DNA of 64,000 nucleotides from Zeugodacus cucurbitae (taxonomy: Eukaryota; Arthropoda; Insecta; Diptera; Tephritidae): assembly GCF_028554725.1 (NCBI RefSeq), contig NC_071668.1, positions 59,614,232 to 59,678,231 of the forward strand. Direction: 5' to 3'. Position numbers and translations under genes: made by a program. Positions 60,303-64,000 of the stretch are shown piece by piece (position 1 is the stretch's first letter; every line of letters starts with the position of its first letter). Below the pieces are notes generated by a model. The model was not told the DNA's origin, did no database searches, and saw nothing but the letters and a program-made list of their open reading frames with translations.

Positions 60303-62249
60303 GGACGGCTACACATTTTTAATCAATGAATGATTGCATGAAGACATATCTAGCTAGTTGATTACTCTGGCGATGCGTTGTATTGGAATTCCATTTCCAC
60401 CATTATTTCGGTGGAAATCTGTTACAAAAATTCAGAAGCGCATATTTGATATGTACTAGGGAGGTTCGATAAGTACTTAGTCTAAAAAAGGGAACGTCAA
60501 CATTTTGGAAAATAGGTACTTATTCCTCAATACAGCTTTCTTACATTCCCAAACACTTTCTTAGCGATACTTCCACTTCTTTGACTGGCCTAAAAAATAA
60601 GGAAATAAAACCTATAAGAAGCCATCCTATGCCAAGTTTGAGAATACCCGAACAGTTCGTAGTATATTTCGACTAATATGACCATGGTGACGGCGGATGT
60701 GTTAGCAGGTTTCTTATCATTGCTGAAAAAACACTTTCTCTTCACCAAATGAGAAAGGTTTTCCTGTAATTAAATAATTCGGCAGAGTAGAGTCCAGTGA
60801 CCGGTTTGCCTTTTTCGTGGTACTCATTGTTGTTCAAATCTCGTGAAACGGTAGCCTTCACCTTACTATTGGATAGTAAGACGGGTTCGTCGGGTGATGT
60901 CCACTATTTTGATTGATTCCTTAGTCTCCTGTGTGTGTTTGTTCAAAAAATTTGAATATTACTTTTTTTCTTTCACAGATGATGAAAACAAAACTACCAC
61001 TTCGATTCGGCAATTTGAAATTTTGACAGTAGGACGAAAATGTAATATTCTATAATAAATTTCTCTTGCGATAGGCTACGTACTAATTGGACCGCCCTCG
61101 TCCGCATCTGCAACTGCAGCCAAAGACTAACTTTTCTTGTGTCAGTGTGACTCGATTTATCTTATTTATGATAACCATGCTTGGCGTTATTACTTAAGAA
61201 ATTTGTATTTGTAACTGGGTTAAGCAACAAGTCCGTTATCGCTTTTGGAAACTACTGATAAGATGTATGAAGTAGGAGAAATAATGTTGGTTCTATGATT
61301 TATTCCCAATTAAGAATCAATTGAGAAATATTTATCTGCTGACGAGTATTTATTGGAGCACAGTTTTGTTCATAAAAATGGCAACCGAATAAAGTAAAAG
61401 TCTTTTCTTCTCGCAATAGCAGCTATCAGTCCTTTGAAGCGTGAACATAATAGCCTAGAGACCATACAGGTCCTCAACATAGTCGTGCTAAAAAGAATTA
61501 AAGTTTTTTTTAATGCAGATATTATAGCTAAAGACATTCTTCAAATAAGCTTGTTCCACATCACAGTACTGTTTTCATAACTTCTTCCTTTTACAAAGAA
61601 TACGATCTTCTAACCCTCTAGAGGTGTTTAGGGTGACTAGATCACAACTATTTTCACTTCCGTGAAGCTCGTTCCATATTTCCCTCCATTGAGTAATAAG
61701 ATCACATATTAGACTATTTTTCTTTTACTCTCTCTCCCATTTAAAGATTTGAAGAGATTAAAAGACGGTTATTTCCTCATCTAACAAAAAAAAAAAAAAG
61801 AGTTCTGGTTTGATGACAGGGAGACTTACTGACGTTCCTGAGAAAGTTTGGTTAGTCTTCGTTTTTGTATCAGTATAAAACAACCTCAGCTAGTTTTAGG
61901 GAATACTGTGTAAGTAATCTGAATCATTAATTTTTGTAATATTTAATATGTAAAGTCTAATGACTTATCTCACACAATAGTGTAGGACCCAACCTTAAGA
62001 AACTTTCGAAATGAATTGTGTGTTATCTATTATATTTTAAGAAGAAATGTCTTTATTGTTCTGCTCTATTTTCAAATTATAATTTAACCTTATATAATAC
62101 GAATCCAGGAAACATTATTATTGAATATGAAATTTCACGATTGTTTTCAATAGTATTCAACTGTATGTTATTGTGCCTTTTCATAACTAAATATGTATAT
62201 AGGTTGTTGTTGTTACATCCTTCGAATTGATCTCTTATTGACCGCTCGT
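60303..62249. other. Intergenic DNA, possible mariner-type remnant at 60455-61000
   Basis: The stretch starting 'gggaggttcgataagtactt' with 'tacttattcctcaatacagc' looks like the end of a Tc1/mariner-type element as I recall them, but I cannot find its partner end or a transposase frame. The rest shows no gene. A poly(A) run lies at 61787-61799. Confidence 0.35.
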
Positions 62250-62669
62250 TTATTTTTTAATTTTACATTTTTTATTGATTCCATCGAATAACATGAAAAG
62301 TCCACAATCTCTAATTCCAAAATAGCCCTTAGCGCAATAGTAATAATAACGGGAACTGTCTGGATAGGGCTCAACAAATTCCATGCCACTTTCACATTTT
62401 CTTCTATAGGTAGTCGTCGATACAGTTGTAGTTGGTGCTGTACATTCAAATTCTTCTTCGCAACCGTCATTCGTACAATAGGCCGAACCTGCTCCGTTAC
62501 AGTAAACCTGAGTATATATTGTATTGCATATCGGATCATTATTTTCAATGAATTCCTCTGCTTTGGAGCCACACTGACTGATCTCTCTTGCTTGCATCAA
62601 TACAAGCAATTGTACAGTTATAACGGCGAAAATTGCAAGTTTTGCGAAGTAATTCTGCTGACGAAACAT
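62250..62669 (-). CDS. Secreted peritrophin-like protein with reduced CBM14 (gene B)
   Basis: 139 residues from the ATG at 62669 ('MFRQQNYFAKLAIF'). A signal peptide ends near residue 27 ('VLMQA'). The six-cysteine domain has C33, C48, C57, C65, C70 and C76 (C-x14-C-x8-C-x7-C-x4-C-x5-C). A short Thr/Ser linker (79-88) leads to a CBM14-like domain with C92, C112, C122 and C135 and 'RYYYYCAKGYFG'. Compared with the complete domain at 59496, the second cysteine is S106 and the chain ends four residues after the fifth, so the sixth is absent. Its N-terminal half is nearly identical to gene A. AATAAA overlaps the stop codon. Probable secreted chitin-binding or chitin-derived protein. Confidence 0.85.
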   Translation of the reverse strand: MFRQQNYFAKLAIFAVITVQLLVLMQAREISQCGSKAEEFIENNDPICNTIYTQVYCNGAGSAYCTNDGCEEEFECTAPTTTVSTTTYRRKCESGMEFVEPYPDSSRYYYYCAKGYFGIRDCGLFMLFDGINKKCKIKK

Positions 62670-62779
62670 TTTTCTAGAAACAGAAAAGAGTTTATTTCTG
62701 GTTTACTTTGGACTAGCAAGGATGATGCAACCGTTTAAGAGTTTTATTGCGAACTGTTTGCTAGAATTAGAAAATTTCG

Positions 62780-62789
62780 CACTTTTATA
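62780..62789 (-). promoter_or_regulatory. TATA box of gene B
   Basis: TATAAAAGTG on the minus strand is followed by AAACAGTT at +31 (62759-62752). Flanking bases are also shared with gene A ('gaaattttc' and 'ttagc' or 'tctagc'), showing that the promoter was duplicated along with the gene. Confidence 0.7.
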
Positions 62790-62925
62790 CGGGAGTTTTT
62801 TTATTTAATTAATTTTGTTAATTAAATTAATTGTATTCTTTTATTTTTGACATCAATAGATAACATTTCTCACATGTTTTTATTAATTGTTGATTTTAGA
62901 TTCAGTATGATTTATTTTTATACTC

Positions 62926-63000
62926 TCGCAACATGCTGTCTCAGAGTATATTAGTTTTGTTCATGTCCAAGTTTGATACAGATATTTTGCTGCTGAGTAT
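62926..63000 (-). repeat. Repeat A, end fragment, minus strand
   Basis: The plus strand reads TTTATACTCTCGCAACATGC, then 'agagtatattagttttgttc', the inverted terminal hairpin of repeat A with changes. Similarity fades after about 75 bases. Confidence 0.55.
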
Positions 63001-63452
63001 GGGCGAGATCGATCTATGCATTACCTCATTCTATATATTATATATTTATATGAACATTCTTTAGCTTTATGACAAATGAAATCAATTTAAACCTTGATCT
63101 AGTCCTCTTAACTATTTTTAAGATTTTCGTCCCTCTTTTTAATATTTAGTGTCATAGGGAAAAGGGAAAATGTTATATTGGGCTAATACTGAACATTTAT
63201 GAAATATACCCAATATGATGATATACGTGCTTTTCATATTTTATAGTCAGAATAGATGTTGAATTCATATCTCTGCGAAAGTGAAAATTTTGCCGCTACG
63301 CTTGAAATCAGCTATACCTTACTTTTTTATAACATTTTCGTTAATTAGTTACATGTATTTTCTATAATTAGGTCATAAAATATAAGAACAAAATTGTACA
63401 TTCCAATTTTGATATAATCTGAACCAACTAATTGACTTTTTATTAAAAAACC

Positions 63453-64000
63453 TTAAGGGGTTAGGGGTAGTCAGAGGCGCGAACATATGAGAATTTTCAG
63501 TAATTTTTACAAAAGTAATAATCTGGCATTATTACAGAATGCTATAGCTGTTTGTGTTGACCCAGTTCCAAAAAAGACTTAGCGGGGACTATTAAAGTCC
63601 TTGGAGATTCATGTAAAATCAATCGGATAAAAAAAAAATAGTTTTACAAATAGATAATCCTGTGCCTGATCGAAGCCTTTTTGTTTTTCTTTTTAAAAAT
63701 TAACAAAATGGCGGCCTTAGGCAATTTTTTTCTGGATTTTCGGGAAAAAATCAACAGTTAATTGGTCTTAAAATATCGAAATTTTTGAAAAAAAGATCGT
63801 TTGTCAGACCTGAGTTTATTATGTATTTTAAATTTCATTAAAATTTACTGAGCGGTTCTTCAGTTACAGTTGTCACCAGTTCAAAAGCATAGTTTTGAGA
63901 AAAACGCATTTAAGGGGTTAGGGGTAGTCAGAGACACGAAAAAATGAGAATTTTCAGTAATTTTTTTGCTATTAAATCATGTTATTTTGCAAACGTAATA
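63453..64000. repeat. TTAAGGGGTTAGGGG repeat, two head-to-tail units, cut by window end
   Basis: 'TTAAGGGGTTAGGGGTAGTC' followed by 'agag.c.cgaa' and 'tgagaattttcagtaattttt' occurs at 63453 and again at 63910, a period of about 457 bases. The interior is non-coding. The element continues past the window. The TTAA start suggests a TTAA-targeting transposon family. Confidence 0.65.

Overview
The window is animal nuclear DNA, most likely from a higher fly (Diptera), probably a tephritid fruit fly. Three things point there: AT-rich intergenic DNA with CA/TG and GTAT microsatellites, short GT-AG introns of about 50-70 bases, and interspersed repeats and non-LTR reverse-transcriptase remnants of kinds I associate with tephritid genomes. 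The family assignment is inference from recall, not a database result. Gene density is very low. The only deeply conserved gene is a five-exon orthologue of the spliceosome-disassembly factor TFIP11 (Drosophila sip1) at 41.7-44.5 kb, plus strand.

Region by region. 1-30 kb is intergenic or intronic DNA with copies of a ~1.1 kb repeat ('repeat A', ends TTTATACTCTCGCAA / TTGCGAGAGTATAAA), MITEs, degenerate tandem repeats and dead non-LTR retrotransposon pieces; I see no host gene there. 30.07-32.79 kb is a DNA transposon with 28-bp perfect inverted repeats and a 6-bp target duplication (ATACAT). It carries a spliced transposase-like gene broken by two homopolymer frameshifts, and I cannot place it confidently in a named superfamily. 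33-34.8 kb has a TTAA-flanked MITE and another retrotransposon scrap. 34.8-41.6 kb is gene-free, with an extreme AT block. sip1 follows, and 83 bp past its poly(A) signal sits a Helitron with recognisable ends (44585-46434) carrying a frameshifted Pif1-type helicase.

48.4-63 kb is a second functional neighbourhood: three minus-strand genes for small secreted cysteine-rich proteins (51.95, 59.5 and 62.25 kb). They share a signal peptide, an unusual six-cysteine N-terminal domain and the same core promoter (TATAAAAGTG, then AAACAGTT about 31 bases downstream). One carries a complete peritrophin-A (CBM14) chitin-binding domain after a threonine-rich linker, one a CBM14 domain that lacks exactly one cysteine pair, and one no CBM14 at all. 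They form a small diverging paralogue cluster, plausibly cuticle, peritrophic-matrix or secreted chitin-binding proteins. Around them lie a ~0.75 kb segmental duplication and a non-LTR retrotransposon with an intact 978-residue endonuclease/RT frame. That element's ORF1 ends on a canonical -1 slippery heptamer.
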